16,831 nt of DNA from Clostridia bacterium (GCA_900766495.1 CAAFVM010000010.1:1-16831); one strand, 5' to 3'. Positions 7,044-14,262 are shown, counted from the stretch's first letter. Made by a program: numbers and translations. The notes: a model not told the origin generated them from the sequence alone.

Positions 7044-7072
7044 AAACCGAAAAAATTATAAGAGGACGAAAA

Positions 7073-7510
7073 ATGAACGATTTATCGCTTATATATTTCA
7101 GAGTGAACGAACTCGAATTTAAATTTAACGAAAGCATAAAACCCAACACTCAATTTCAAATTAAACCTAAAATCGAGTGCAAAATAGCAAAAAAGGACGA
7201 AAATGTTTTTGTTAACCTTATAGTTAAAATAAACGAAGACATATCTTCGCCCGTGCCGTTCGACCTTAAAGTCGCGCTGGCGGGAACCTTTAAAGTAAAA
7301 GAGAATTTTGTGCTTGCCGAAAATAATCAGAAAGCCGTGCTTGCCGAAGCTTTTTCAATACTTTATCCCTATCTGCGCGCCATAGTTTCGCAGGTAACCT
7401 TAAACTGCAACATTCCCGCTTATATTTTGCCGTCGATTACCCCCGAACAGCTTACCGAGAACGAGCAGGTGGATAAATATATAATTAAAAAGCCTGCGAA
7501 TTTGAACTAA
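7073..7510 (+). CDS. SecB-like (SecB-fold) chaperone protein
   Basis: This encodes 145 residues. The C-terminal part carries the SecB signature helix-strand pattern ILYPYLRAIVSQVT (96-109) followed by IPAYILPSI (114-122). In SecB this reads as LFPY-IR-E-x-S-N-L, then FP-x-L-x-LPP. The N-terminal part alternates strands as in the SecB beta sheet. True SecB binds unfolded preproteins for SecA and is mainly proteobacterial. Firmicutes usually lack it but have divergent SecB-fold proteins (the DUF1149 type), and SecB-like chaperones also occur in toxin-antitoxin-chaperone modules. No toxin or antitoxin is next to it, so a general chaperone or export role is more likely. ATG 7073 follows AGAGGA. 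The frame is open further upstream only through the promoter. Confidence 0.72.
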   Translation: MNDLSLIYFRVNELEFKFNESIKPNTQFQIKPKIECKIAKKDENVFVNLIVKINEDISSPVPFDLKVALAGTFKVKENFVLAENNQKAVLAEAFSILYPYLRAIVSQVTLNCNIPAYILPSITPEQLTENEQVDKYIIKKPANLN

Positions 7511-7525
7511 CATAAATAAATTAGA

Positions 7526-7554
7526 AAAGCCGCTTTAATAAGGCGGCTTTTTTT
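7526..7554 (+). terminator. Intrinsic terminator of the SecB-like gene
   Basis: AAAGCCGC (7526-7533) pairs with GCGGCTTT (7543-7550) and runs into seven T (7548-7554). This is a textbook hairpin and U tract. Confidence 0.9.
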
Positions 7555-7600
7555 GTTAACGACTAAAAGCGTTTTGGCTGCGTTATATACACGAATAATA

Positions 7601-7644
7601 AAAACCCCGTCTATAAGTCGATTAACGGCATATAAACGGGTTTT
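7601..7644 (-). terminator. Terminator of the gph-mscL frame
   Basis: AAAACCC (7601-7607) pairs with GGGTTTT (7638-7644), and the stem continues inward through GT/AC and TATA pairs with one bulge. Read on the minus strand the stem ends in a T tract. It lies 37 bases after the MscL stop. Read on the plus strand it would also back up the preceding terminator. Confidence 0.65.
7609..7627 (+). repeat. Dispersed 19-base repeat, copy 2
   Basis: This is identical over all 19 bases to 3272-3290. It fills the upper arm and loop of the terminator hairpin between two converging genes. Confidence 0.45.
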
Positions 7645-7680
7645 ATTTATACTTGATATTAAGTTTGAAACGTATGAAAA

Positions 7681-8283
7681 TTATTTATTTTCGTTTTTGT
7701 TTTCTTTAAGTTCGGCAAGAATTTGCATAAGCAACTTGTCGGTAGATGAGGGCTCGGGCTCGGCGGCAGGGGCGGGTTCTTCTACCACGGTTTTGTGCGG
7801 AACGTTTGCGGGGTTCTTTTTCTCCATGCGTTTCATCCATTTGTTTTCAACGTCGTTCAAAGGTTCGTCGGCGTCGAGTTTTTTCTGAATGGATTTTCTC
7901 ATAACTTCGTTATAGTCGAGAGTTTCGCGGATTTTGTTGATTGCTTTCACAATGAGGAAAACGGTTAACGCGATGAGCAGGAAGTTGATAATCGCGCTGA
8001 TGAACGCGCCCCAGTCGATGTAAATCGAGTTGGCAAGGTCAAGGACTTTCTGTCCCGCCTGGTCGGTGGTGTAAACGGGGTTCAAAACCGTATAGAACGA
8101 TTCCATACTGTCGCTTCCGCCGTTAATCAGGAAAATGACGTAGTTGATGAACGGTTTTAAAATGCCGTTCGTAAGCGCGGTAACGATTGCGGTGAAAGCG
8201 GAACCGATAATCACGCCGACAGCCATGTCAAGCACGTTGCCCCTTGAAATAAAGGCTTTGAATTCATTAAAAAATTTCTTCAT
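7681..8283 (-). CDS. mscL: Large-conductance mechanosensitive channel, internal start
   Basis: MscL opens under membrane tension and releases solutes after osmotic downshock. The 200-residue product has the N-terminal amphipathic helix and TM1 signature (FKAFISRGNVLDMAVGVIIG, 8-27), a periplasmic loop (about 52-88), and TM2 (about 92-114). A C-terminal cytoplasmic region follows with a Pro/Glu/Ala linker (169-178) and the final helix DKLLMQILAELK. It is longer than the usual 130-150 residues, mostly because of the loop and the linker. Its ATG has a strong GGGAGG site six bases upstream, which lies inside the coding frame of the upstream phosphatase. This argues that MscL is also, or mainly, made as a separate protein. 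Confidence 0.88.
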   Translation of the reverse strand: MKKFFNEFKAFISRGNVLDMAVGVIIGSAFTAIVTALTNGILKPFINYVIFLINGGSDSMESFYTVLNPVYTTDQAGQKVLDLANSIYIDWGAFISAIINFLLIALTVFLIVKAINKIRETLDYNEVMRKSIQKKLDADEPLNDVENKWMKRMEKKNPANVPHKTVVEEPAPAAEPEPSSTDKLLMQILAELKENKNENK

Positions 8284-8943
8284 TTTCTTCCTCCCGAAGA
8301 AATAAATTATTTTAAAATAAAGGTTTTCTGCGTCGGCTGAAAAATATTTTCCGCCGGCTTTTTTAATTACCGACTTCGAACGATACCCCCATAAAACGCC
8401 GACGAAATCGATTCCGCAGTTTTTTGCGGTTTGCGAGTCCACCTCACTGTCGCCCACGTAAACGGCGTCTTCGCGGTCGATTTTTAAAAGGTCTAAAACG
8501 TAGTTAACGCAGTCGGGGGCGGGTTTATGCTTGAAATTATCGCGATGCCCGTAAACAAAATCGAAGTTGTATTCTTGTAATAAATTTTTGTAAACCTCGT
8601 CGGTTGAAGACTGGGGTTTATTCGAAACTATGGCTATTTTAACGCCCTGCGCTTTAAGCTTTTTAAGCATTTCGCCCACGCCCGGGTAAAGGGTGGTGTT
8701 TTCGCTTTTGCACGAATCGTAAATTCGGTTGTAATCTTCAAGCACTTTGTTTGTAAGATCGGTGCGGTTGCCCACGGCGCGCTCGGCGTAAAGGCGGGCG
8801 CCGTTGCCTATGAACTTTTTGGTTTGTTCAAGCGTGATAGGCGGCAGTTTATTAAGCGCAAGAGCCTTGTTCATGCAAATGTTAAGGTCGAGCGAGGTGT
8901 TAAGCAAAGTACCGTCAAGGTCGAAAATAACTAATTTTTTCAT
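7681..8943 (-). CDS. gph: Gph-type HAD phosphatase, reading in frame into MscL
   Basis: Residues 1-217 are a phosphoglycolate phosphatase-like HAD hydrolase (Gph/PpaX group) that would dephosphorylate 2-phosphoglycolate or a similar small phosphate ester. Motif I is DLDGT (8-12, with nucleophile Asp8), motif II is VSNK (106-109), motif III is KPAPD (140-144), and motif IV is VGDSEVD (163-169). Family members normally end about where ENLYFKII occurs (206-213), but here there is no stop. Seven codons later the frame enters a complete MscL channel at residue 221. ATG 8943 follows AAAGGA. Either the product is a soluble phosphatase tethered to the channel, or a stop codon was lost and both products arise. 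A single-base difference in the assembly could also explain it. Confidence 0.8.
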   Translation of the reverse strand: MKKLVIFDLDGTLLNTSLDLNICMNKALALNKLPPITLEQTKKFIGNGARLYAERAVGNRTDLTNKVLEDYNRIYDSCKSENTTLYPGVGEMLKKLKAQGVKIAIVSNKPQSSTDEVYKNLLQEYNFDFVYGHRDNFKHKPAPDCVNYVLDLLKIDREDAVYVGDSEVDSQTAKNCGIDFVGVLWGYRSKSVIKKAGGKYFSADAENLYFKIIYFFGRKKMKKFFNEFKAFISRGNVLDMAVGVIIGSAFTAIVTALTNGILKPFINYVIFLINGGSDSMESFYTVLNPVYTTDQAGQKVLDLANSIYIDWGAFISAIINFLLIALTVFLIVKAINKIRETLDYNEVMRKSIQKKLDADEPLNDVENKWMKRMEKKNPANVPHKTVVEEPAPAAEPEPSSTDKLLMQILAELKENKNENK

Positions 8944-8964
8944 ATTGTCCTTTCGGCGGTACAA

Positions 8965-8986
8965 TTTTTTAGCCGCCGCTAAAAAA
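8965..8986. repeat. Perfect palindrome before the gph start
   Basis: TTTTTTAGC (8965-8973) and GCTAAAAAA (8978-8986) form a 9-bp inverted repeat with a 4-base loop, 22 bases before the gph ATG. It can act as a transcription terminator in either direction or as an operator. The rest of the argS-gph gap (8944-9097) shows only a weak GC hairpin after argS. Confidence 0.4.
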
Positions 8987-9097
8987 CGCGTTTATAAAAG
9001 TAGATTGTTTTATAAAGACGGGAAAACGTATTTTTTGTATTTTTGCCCGCAAAAAAGTAAGCGTAGCGGCTGCGTATTTTGCGCAAAAGCCGCCAAG

Positions 9098-10798
9098 TTA
9101 CATTCTTTCGGGAACTGCGATGCCTAAAAGCCCGAGCGCGTTTTCAAGGGTAATGCGCGTGGCTTTGCAAAGCGCAAGCCTGAATTTTACCGTATCCGCG
9201 TTGTCCGCCGTTAAAATTTTGCAGTCGAAATAGAACTTATTGAAAAGTTTCGCAAGGTCTACGGCATAGCGGGTTACAAACGACGGTTCGTATTTTTCCG
9301 CCGCCGATTCAACCGTCTGTGGAAAAGCCGAAAGTTGGGCTATAAGTTCGTATTCCTGCGGTTCGATTGTTTCGGGCAGGGTGTAATCGTCGAAAGAAAT
9401 TGCTTTTTCGGCGGCTTTCGAAAGCACGCCCGAACACCTTGCCGCTGTGTATTGAACGTAAGGTCCGGTTTCGCCGTCGAAGTTCAGAACGCGGTCGTAA
9501 GAGAAAACTATATCTTTAATTTTATTGTTTGCAAGCGCGCCGAAAATCACTGCGCCCACACCCACCTGACGGGCGATTTCTTTCTTGTTTTCAAGGTCGG
9601 GGTTCTTTTCGTTAATAACGTCGTAGCATTTATCTACGCACTTGTTAATAACGTCTTCAAGCCATACGACTTTGCCTTTTCTGGTGCTCATCGCGCCGCC
9701 TTCGAGCGAAACCATTCCGTAAGCCACGTGCACCATGTCTTTCGCCCATTCTTCGCCCATAAGTTCCAGAACTTTGAAAATCTGGCGGAAGTGCAGATTC
9801 TGCTGATATGCCACAACGTAAAGGCATTTATAAAAATCGTAAGTTTTTTTGCGGTAGAACGCGGCTGCAAGGTCGCGCGTGGCGTAAAGCGAAGCCCCGT
9901 CGGAGCGCAATATTATGCAGGGGGGCATATCGTAAGCCGAAAGGTCTACTACCTGCGCGCCCTCGCTTTCCACAAGCAAGCCCTTTTCTTTAAGCTCGTC
10001 AACCACGGGCTGCATTTTGTCGTTATAAAAACTTTCGCCCGCATAAGAATCGAATTTTACGTTAAGCAAATCGTAAATTTTTTGAATTTCGGTAAGGGTA
10101 AGCGATTTAAACCATTCGAAAAGAGCAACCTCTTCGGGCTGTTTCTGTTCGATGGCTTTGAACGCGGCGCGCGCCTCGTCCTCTATTTCGGGGTGAAGCT
10201 CGGCTTCTTCGTGGAATTTTACGTAAAGGCGGGTTAGTTCTTTAAGCCCCTCTTTTTTAACGGTTTCTTCGTCGCCCCAGGTTCTGTAAGCGTAAATAAG
10301 CTTGCCGAACTGCGTGCCGTAATCGCCCAGGTGGTTTATGCCCACCGCTTTATAACCTAAAAAGTTGAATATTTTATAAAGCGAACTGCCTATTACGGTG
10401 GTGCTTAAATGCCCTATATGGAAAGGTTTGGCTATGTTAATCGAAGAATAATCGATGCACACGGTTTTGCCGTTTCCCTCGGTCGACGAGCCGTAATTTT
10501 GTTTTTCGCTTAAAATTTGTTTTAAAGTTTCGCGGCAAAAACCGTTTCGGTCAACCACGAAATTCAAATATCCGTTTACCGCGCGTGCTTCTTTAATAGT
10601 GAAATCGGGTTGGAATGCGCTTGCAAGTTCCTGCGCGATGACGGCGGGCGATTTGCGGAAAAGCTTCGCGAATTTAAAGCAGGGCAAAGCGTAGTCGCCC
10701 ATATCGTGCGACGGAGCCGTAACGATAAGCGCTTCAATTTCTTCTTGGCTTACGCCGTCGATATGAATTTTTTCGGAAATGTGTTTTTTATAGTCCAT
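9098..10798 (-). CDS. argS: Arginyl-tRNA synthetase
   Basis: This class I synthetase charges tRNA-Arg with arginine in the cytoplasm. In the 566-residue product the N-terminal additional domain (about 1-95) has the SHDMGDYALPCF block. The catalytic core carries HIGH (127-130, in KPFHIGHLS) and a KMSKS variant, MSTRKG (370-375). The DALR-type anticodon-binding domain contains GPYVQYTAARCSGVL and the protein ends in the classic LLGIAVPERM. I chose ATG 10798 because AAAAGGG lies just upstream. An in-frame TTG at 10834 would add 12 residues but has no usable site. It has its own promoter and is divergent from ychF. The short gap to gph allows some shared transcription. Confidence 0.96.
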   Translation of the reverse strand: MDYKKHISEKIHIDGVSQEEIEALIVTAPSHDMGDYALPCFKFAKLFRKSPAVIAQELASAFQPDFTIKEARAVNGYLNFVVDRNGFCRETLKQILSEKQNYGSSTEGNGKTVCIDYSSINIAKPFHIGHLSTTVIGSSLYKIFNFLGYKAVGINHLGDYGTQFGKLIYAYRTWGDEETVKKEGLKELTRLYVKFHEEAELHPEIEDEARAAFKAIEQKQPEEVALFEWFKSLTLTEIQKIYDLLNVKFDSYAGESFYNDKMQPVVDELKEKGLLVESEGAQVVDLSAYDMPPCIILRSDGASLYATRDLAAAFYRKKTYDFYKCLYVVAYQQNLHFRQIFKVLELMGEEWAKDMVHVAYGMVSLEGGAMSTRKGKVVWLEDVINKCVDKCYDVINEKNPDLENKKEIARQVGVGAVIFGALANNKIKDIVFSYDRVLNFDGETGPYVQYTAARCSGVLSKAAEKAISFDDYTLPETIEPQEYELIAQLSAFPQTVESAAEKYEPSFVTRYAVDLAKLFNKFYFDCKILTADNADTVKFRLALCKATRITLENALGLLGIAVPERM

Positions 10799-10859
10799 AA
10801 AAGCCCTTTTAGCCGATAAATCTTTTTTTGGCAAGCCTTAACTTGCTCAAAGCCTAATT

Positions 10860-10888
10860 ATTTTAGCACAAATAACGCAAAGTTGCAA
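10860..10888 (-). promoter_or_regulatory. Sigma-A promoter for argS
   Basis: Read on the minus strand, TTGCAA (10883-10888) and TAAAAT (10860-10865) have a 17-base spacer, about 60 bases before the argS ATG. No T-box structure was recognised in the short leader. Confidence 0.7.
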
Positions 10889-10896
10889 CAAACTTA

Positions 10897-10925
10897 TTGA
10901 AAATTTCTTATTTTTATTGTATAAT
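10897..10925 (+). promoter_or_regulatory. Sigma-A promoter for ychF, with a long leader
   Basis: TTGAAA (10897-10902) and TATAAT (10920-10925) have a 17-base spacer. The -35 box lies only 9 bases from that of argS, so the two promoters are back to back. The predicted leader to 11123 is about 190 bases and can form TCGCTT/AAGCGA (10983-11001) and AAGTCCC/GGGATTT (11013-11029) hairpins. I recognise no riboswitch in it, and the open frames there lack binding sites. Confidence 0.75.
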
Positions 10926-11122
10926 TATATGGCTTTGCGGGATTTTACCCTCGTTCGGCGGTTTAATGCGGTTATTTTTTTGTCGCTTGCCGAAAAAGCG
11001 AAAAAATTAAAAAAGTCCCTTTGGGATTTCTGCGTTTCGCGGTTTTGTTTTTTAGCGTTCTTTATAAAAGCCGCGCGGATTTTGCGAAATGCGAAAGTAA
11101 AAGGGGAAAGAGGTATATAACT

Positions 11123-12220
11123 ATGAAATTAGGTGTAGTGGGATTGCCTAACGTAGGAAAATCCACTTTGTTCAACGCAATAACGCACGCGGGGGCGCAA
11201 GCCGCCAACTTTCCGTTCTGCACAATCGAGCCGAACGTAGGCGTGGTTGCCGTTCCCGACGAACGGCTGGATAAACTTGCCGCTTTATACGACAGCAAGA
11301 AAATAACCCCCGCCACCATAGAATTCGTCGATATAGCGGGACTTGTGAAAGGCGCTTCGCACGGCGAGGGGTTGGGAAATAAGTTTCTTTCCCATATACG
11401 CGAAGTAGACGCCATAGTGCACGTCGTACGTTGTTTCGAAGACGAAAACGTAACTCACGTGGAAAACGGCGTAGACCCTATCCGCGATATTTCCATAATC
11501 AACCTCGAACTTATTTTAGCCGACCTCGAAAGCGTTACCAAAAGACTTGATAAGGCTAAAAGTTACATAAAAACCGGCGATAAAAAATATCAGATAGAAG
11601 CCGCGCTTCTGCAACGCATTTACGATTGCCTTGCCGCCGAGAAACCGGCGCGTTCGCTTTCGTTCGACGAAGAAGAACAAAAATACGTAGACGATTTGTT
11701 TCTTCTTACTTCCAAACCCGTTTTATACGCCGCCAACATAGGCGAAAACGATATGGGCAAGCCCGAAGACGAATTGCCTCTGGTTAAAAAAGTTAAAGAT
11801 TTCGCCGCGGGCGAGGGCAACGAGGTTATGGTTATATGCGCCAAAACCGAAGAAGAAATTTCCATGCTCGACCCCGACGACGCAAAAATGTTCCTCGACG
11901 CGCTCGGACTTAAAGAAAGCGGGCTTAACCGTCTGGTAAAGGCTTCGTATAAACTGCTCGGACTTATGAGTTATCTTACCGCAGGCGAAAAAGAAACCCG
12001 CGCCTGGACGATAAAAATAGGCACCAAAGCTCCGCAAGCCGCGGGTAAAATTCACTCCGATTTCGAACGCGGATTTATTAAAGCCGACGTTGTGGATTAT
12101 CAGACCCTCCTCGATTACGGCAGTTACGTAAAAGCCAAAGAGGCGGGCAAGGTGCGCTCGGAGGGCAAGGATTACGTTATGCGCGACGGCGACGTCGTCC
12201 TGTTCAAATTCAACGTTTAA
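11123..12220 (+). CDS. ychF: Redox-regulated ATPase YchF (OLA1 family)
   Basis: YchF is a ribosome-associated P-loop NTPase of the Obg group that prefers ATP and is linked to translation and stress response. The 365-residue product matches family length. G1 is GLPNVGKST (7-15). G3 is DIAGLVKGASHGEGLG (70-85). The G4 position reads NIGE (205-208), the NxxE variant that gives ATP preference in this family. A helical coiled insertion lies at about 130-195 and a TGS domain at about 280-365. ATG 11123 is chosen because conserved sequence begins there and GAGG precedes it. An in-frame upstream ATG at 11021 would add 34 non-conserved residues. Confidence 0.95.
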   Translation: MKLGVVGLPNVGKSTLFNAITHAGAQAANFPFCTIEPNVGVVAVPDERLDKLAALYDSKKITPATIEFVDIAGLVKGASHGEGLGNKFLSHIREVDAIVHVVRCFEDENVTHVENGVDPIRDISIINLELILADLESVTKRLDKAKSYIKTGDKKYQIEAALLQRIYDCLAAEKPARSLSFDEEEQKYVDDLFLLTSKPVLYAANIGENDMGKPEDELPLVKKVKDFAAGEGNEVMVICAKTEEEISMLDPDDAKMFLDALGLKESGLNRLVKASYKLLGLMSYLTAGEKETRAWTIKIGTKAPQAAGKIHSDFERGFIKADVVDYQTLLDYGSYVKAKEAGKVRSEGKDYVMRDGDVVLFKFNV

Positions 12221-12265
12221 TCCGCGCGGAATTTAACTGCTTATTGCCAAAAATTTATAAAAAGC

Positions 12266-12319
12266 AAAATCGATTGCGACAGGGGAATTCCCCCTAAAAA
12301 CGCGCAATCGATTTTTTTT
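12266..12319 (+). terminator. Strong nested terminator after ychF
   Basis: A 13-bp outer stem (12266-12278 with 12303-12315) encloses the palindrome GGGGAATTCCCC (12282-12293) and runs into eight T (12312-12319). Confidence 0.9.
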
Positions 12320-12323
12320 ACAT

Positions 12324-12364
12324 AAAAAACGTGCGGAAACGGTGAAGGTATCCGTTTCCGCACG
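12324..12364 (-). terminator. Terminator hairpin with no obvious gene
   Basis: A perfect 13-bp stem (12330-12342 with 12352-12364) closes a 9-base loop. Six A on its left (12324-12329) form a T tract only on the minus strand. No minus-strand gene lies within the next 500 bases, so what it terminates is unclear. Confidence 0.6.
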
Positions 12365-12485
12365 GCAAGCTTTCGCTTGCAAAAAAGAAGGAGATGGGTT
12401 GGCATATTTAACGTAAAATAACTTTTTAAGGGGTTTCGGGTTTGGTGCCTTTAACTTGCCCTTGATTTATTTTACACCCTCATTA
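12324..12485 (-). ncRNA. Candidate minus-strand structured RNA
   Basis: On the minus strand, GGGT(G)TAAAATAA can pair with TTATTTTAC and ACCC (plus positions 12467-12479 with 12413-12421 and 12396-12399), enclosing AAGGG/CCCTT pairing (12428-12432 with 12459-12463). CTTCTTTTTT follows at once. Then come GCAAGC-GAAA-GCTTGC (12365-12380) and a 13-bp terminator hairpin with six T. A TATAAT-like box lies at 12482-12487 but no good -35. I matched it to no known RNA family. A role on the plus strand or pure chance pairing are alternatives. Confidence 0.25.
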
Positions 12486-12489
12486 TAAT
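12462..12489 (+). promoter_or_regulatory. Sigma-A-like promoter for the VanW gene
   Basis: TTGATT (12462-12467) and TATAAT (12484-12489) are 16 bases apart. The leader to the VanW start would be about 190 bases and AT-rich. Nothing further was recognised in 12490-12672. Confidence 0.5.
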
Positions 12490-12690
12490 CCCGTAAAAGT
12501 AAACTATCGGTTAAATAAAAGTTAAAAATTGGTAAAATAAAAAAATATTTAAAGTTGACAGGCGCGCGGCATTTGCCGAGGTTTGTCGAAAGATGAAAAA
12601 ACGTGTAAAAAATTATAAAAAACAGGCAAAATTTGCCAAAAAATGCGGTAAATAAGGATAAAAGTTTTTTTCTTGCGGCATAATATTTTT

Positions 12691-14028
12691 ATGCGGAAAA
12701 ATAAAAAAGGTTTACAACCGAATATGTTAAAAAAGTTTTCCGCCGCAGCGTTGTCGGTTATGCTTGCGGCGGTTTTTTGCGCAGGATTTACAGGGCGTTT
12801 TAATAAATTTTTTTTCAATAGCGAAGCGGCGCGAAACTTTACGACCTACGATGTTTGCGAAAACGAAACTGCTTGCCGTGCGGGCGTAAAATTAAACGGC
12901 GCGAACGCCGAGGAGAACTTAAAAACCGAAAAAACGGAAGCTGAAACAAAAAATAAAAAGTCGGGCGCGGTGGCGGCGGCAAAGAGCGGAGCGTTTTTTT
13001 CGCGTTCGCTTAAAATAGTTACCGAGCGCGCGGTTTACGAATATTATTATCCGCAATTATATTACGGCGAAAACGGGTTGTCGCTTTTAGGGCTTGACGA
13101 CGAGGTTAATCGAATTTATTATGACAACTATGTAGCTCCTGTGAACGCCGAAGTTATTTTCAAGCCGAACGCGCAAAACGTTTTTACTTACAAAACCGAA
13201 AAGGCGGGGCGGTATATAAGCGAGCGAAAAATTAAGGCTGAAATAGAATATTGCCTTGCTTCCGGCAAAAGCTTCGCGCGGATAGGTTCGCAAAGCATAC
13301 AGCCCGAAATTACCCGAAAAGAGCTTGAAAAAACCGCTTGCGTGCGCTCGCGTTTCGCAACGGCTTATTCGTCGTCTTCCGAAGAGAGGAAAAGCAACAT
13401 AGCCCTTGCCGCAAGCGCGGTTAGCGGGTGCGTGCTTAAAGCCGGCGAAAGTTTTTCGTTTAACGAGCGGGTAGGCGAACGCACCGAAGCGCGCGGGTAT
13501 AAAAAAGCCAAAATCATATCGAACGGCGACTTTACCGAGGGTGTGGGCGGCGGAGTTTGTCAGGTTTCAACAACTCTGTATAACGCCGCTCTTAAAGCCG
13601 GACTTACCATAGAAGAATGCCACCGCCATTCGCTGCCTGTTTCTTACGTAAGCCCGTCGTTCGACGCCATGGTTAATTCGGGTACGAGCGATTTGCGCTT
13701 AAAAAACGACACGGGTGCCGACGTTTTCATTGCCTGCTATGCCGACGGCGAAAAGCTTTCTGCTGTTATTTACGGGCTTGAAAACGAATATGAATACCGC
13801 CTTATTTCGCGCGTTACCGAAACCATTCCCGCAGAAACGATTGAAGAAATCACCGCAGATTTGCCCGCTGGCGTTAAAGAAGAAACCGTTAAACCGCACG
13901 ACGGGCTTAAAAGCGAGGGATATTTGTGCGTTTACCGAAACGGTAAAGAGGTGTTTTCCAAAAAAATCCGCTCCGACGTTTACGCTCCGCGCAAAGGGGT
14001 TGTTAGGGTGGGTAAAACCGCAGCTTAA
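12691..14028 (+). CDS. VanW-family protein with C-terminal G5-like domain
   Basis: VanW/YoaR-type proteins are exported or membrane-anchored envelope proteins of unknown biochemical activity, common in spore formers. From ATG 12691 the product has 445 residues: a basic start and signal-anchor (about 14-34), a low-complexity linker (60-100), and a region like the peptidoglycan-binding PG_binding_4 domain (about 105-215). The VanW domain follows (about 219-350) with SNIALAASAVSGCVLKAGESFSFN and GGGVCQVSTTLYNAAL as its hallmark. A G5-like domain ends it (about 372-440). The start is uncertain. TTG 12673 has AAGGA at long spacing, ATG 12691 lies in a small hairpin (12678-12694) without a good site, and ATG 12724 would begin just at the signal sequence. 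It stands alone between two promoters. Confidence 0.88.
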   Translation: MRKNKKGLQPNMLKKFSAAALSVMLAAVFCAGFTGRFNKFFFNSEAARNFTTYDVCENETACRAGVKLNGANAEENLKTEKTEAETKNKKSGAVAAAKSGAFFSRSLKIVTERAVYEYYYPQLYYGENGLSLLGLDDEVNRIYYDNYVAPVNAEVIFKPNAQNVFTYKTEKAGRYISERKIKAEIEYCLASGKSFARIGSQSIQPEITRKELEKTACVRSRFATAYSSSSEERKSNIALAASAVSGCVLKAGESFSFNERVGERTEARGYKKAKIISNGDFTEGVGGGVCQVSTTLYNAALKAGLTIEECHRHSLPVSYVSPSFDAMVNSGTSDLRLKNDTGADVFIACYADGEKLSAVIYGLENEYEYRLISRVTETIPAETIEEITADLPAGVKEETVKPHDGLKSEGYLCVYRNGKEVFSKKIRSDVYAPRKGVVRVGKTAA

Positions 14029-14047
14029 AAACATATAATAAAGCCGC

Positions 14048-14110
14048 TTAAAAATACTCGCCGCGTTGTAGACTTGCTTAAAAACCGTCTATTTAAAAAT
14101 ACTCGCCGCG
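14048..14110 (+). repeat. 18-base direct repeat flanking a small hairpin
   Basis: TTAAAAATACTCGCCGCG occurs at 14048-14065 and 14093-14110, 45 bases apart. Between them TAGAC (14069-14073) pairs with GTCTA (14087-14091). No terminator for the VanW gene is clear apart from this element. The rest of 14029-14196 shows nothing recognisable. Confidence 0.6.
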
Positions 14111-14196
14111 GGGTGGCAAAGCGTTAAAGGAATTTGCACGAAAGGACTAAAAAGTAAAATATAATTTAAAAAAGTTAAAGCAATTGCGAAAAAGTG

Positions 14197-14225
14197 TTTA
14201 CAAGTCGGCTAATATCGTATATAAT
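14197..14225 (+). promoter_or_regulatory. Sigma-A promoter for nahK
   Basis: TTTACA (14197-14202) and TATAAT (14220-14225) have a 17-base spacer, 38 bases before the ATG. This gives a short leader and rules out the longer open frame starting at 14194. Confidence 0.8.
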
Positions 14226-14262
14226 TACGGTGCAAATAAAAAAAGGACGGCGTACTATAATA

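Noticed and set aside
7001..7072. Longer N-terminus for the SecB-like protein
   Set aside because: The TTG at 7001 is the last base region of a perfect -10 box, so it cannot be transcribed as a start. ATG 7073 has a proper binding site.
206..8310. ENLYF-like protease site at the Gph-MscL junction
   Set aside because: The resemblance to a viral protease site is coincidental, since ordinary HAD C-termini have similar residues.
9335..10237. A 300-codon plus-strand open frame inside argS
   Set aside because: It lies fully opposite the conserved argS gene, has no recognisable domain and a biased Phe/Val/His composition typical of a shadow frame.
10917..11120. 67-codon open frame ending just before ychF
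   Set aside because: It begins within the spacer and -10 region of the ychF promoter and has no binding site, so it is probably leader sequence.
10930..11122. Riboswitch in the ychF leader
   Set aside because: Only generic hairpins were found, with no conserved aptamer motif I know. The leader is also not followed by a terminator/antiterminator pair.
12549..12818. 89-codon minus-strand open frame that could explain the minus-strand terminators
   Set aside because: It overlaps the VanW start region, is low-complexity (Lys/Phe-rich) and shows no recognisable family or binding site.
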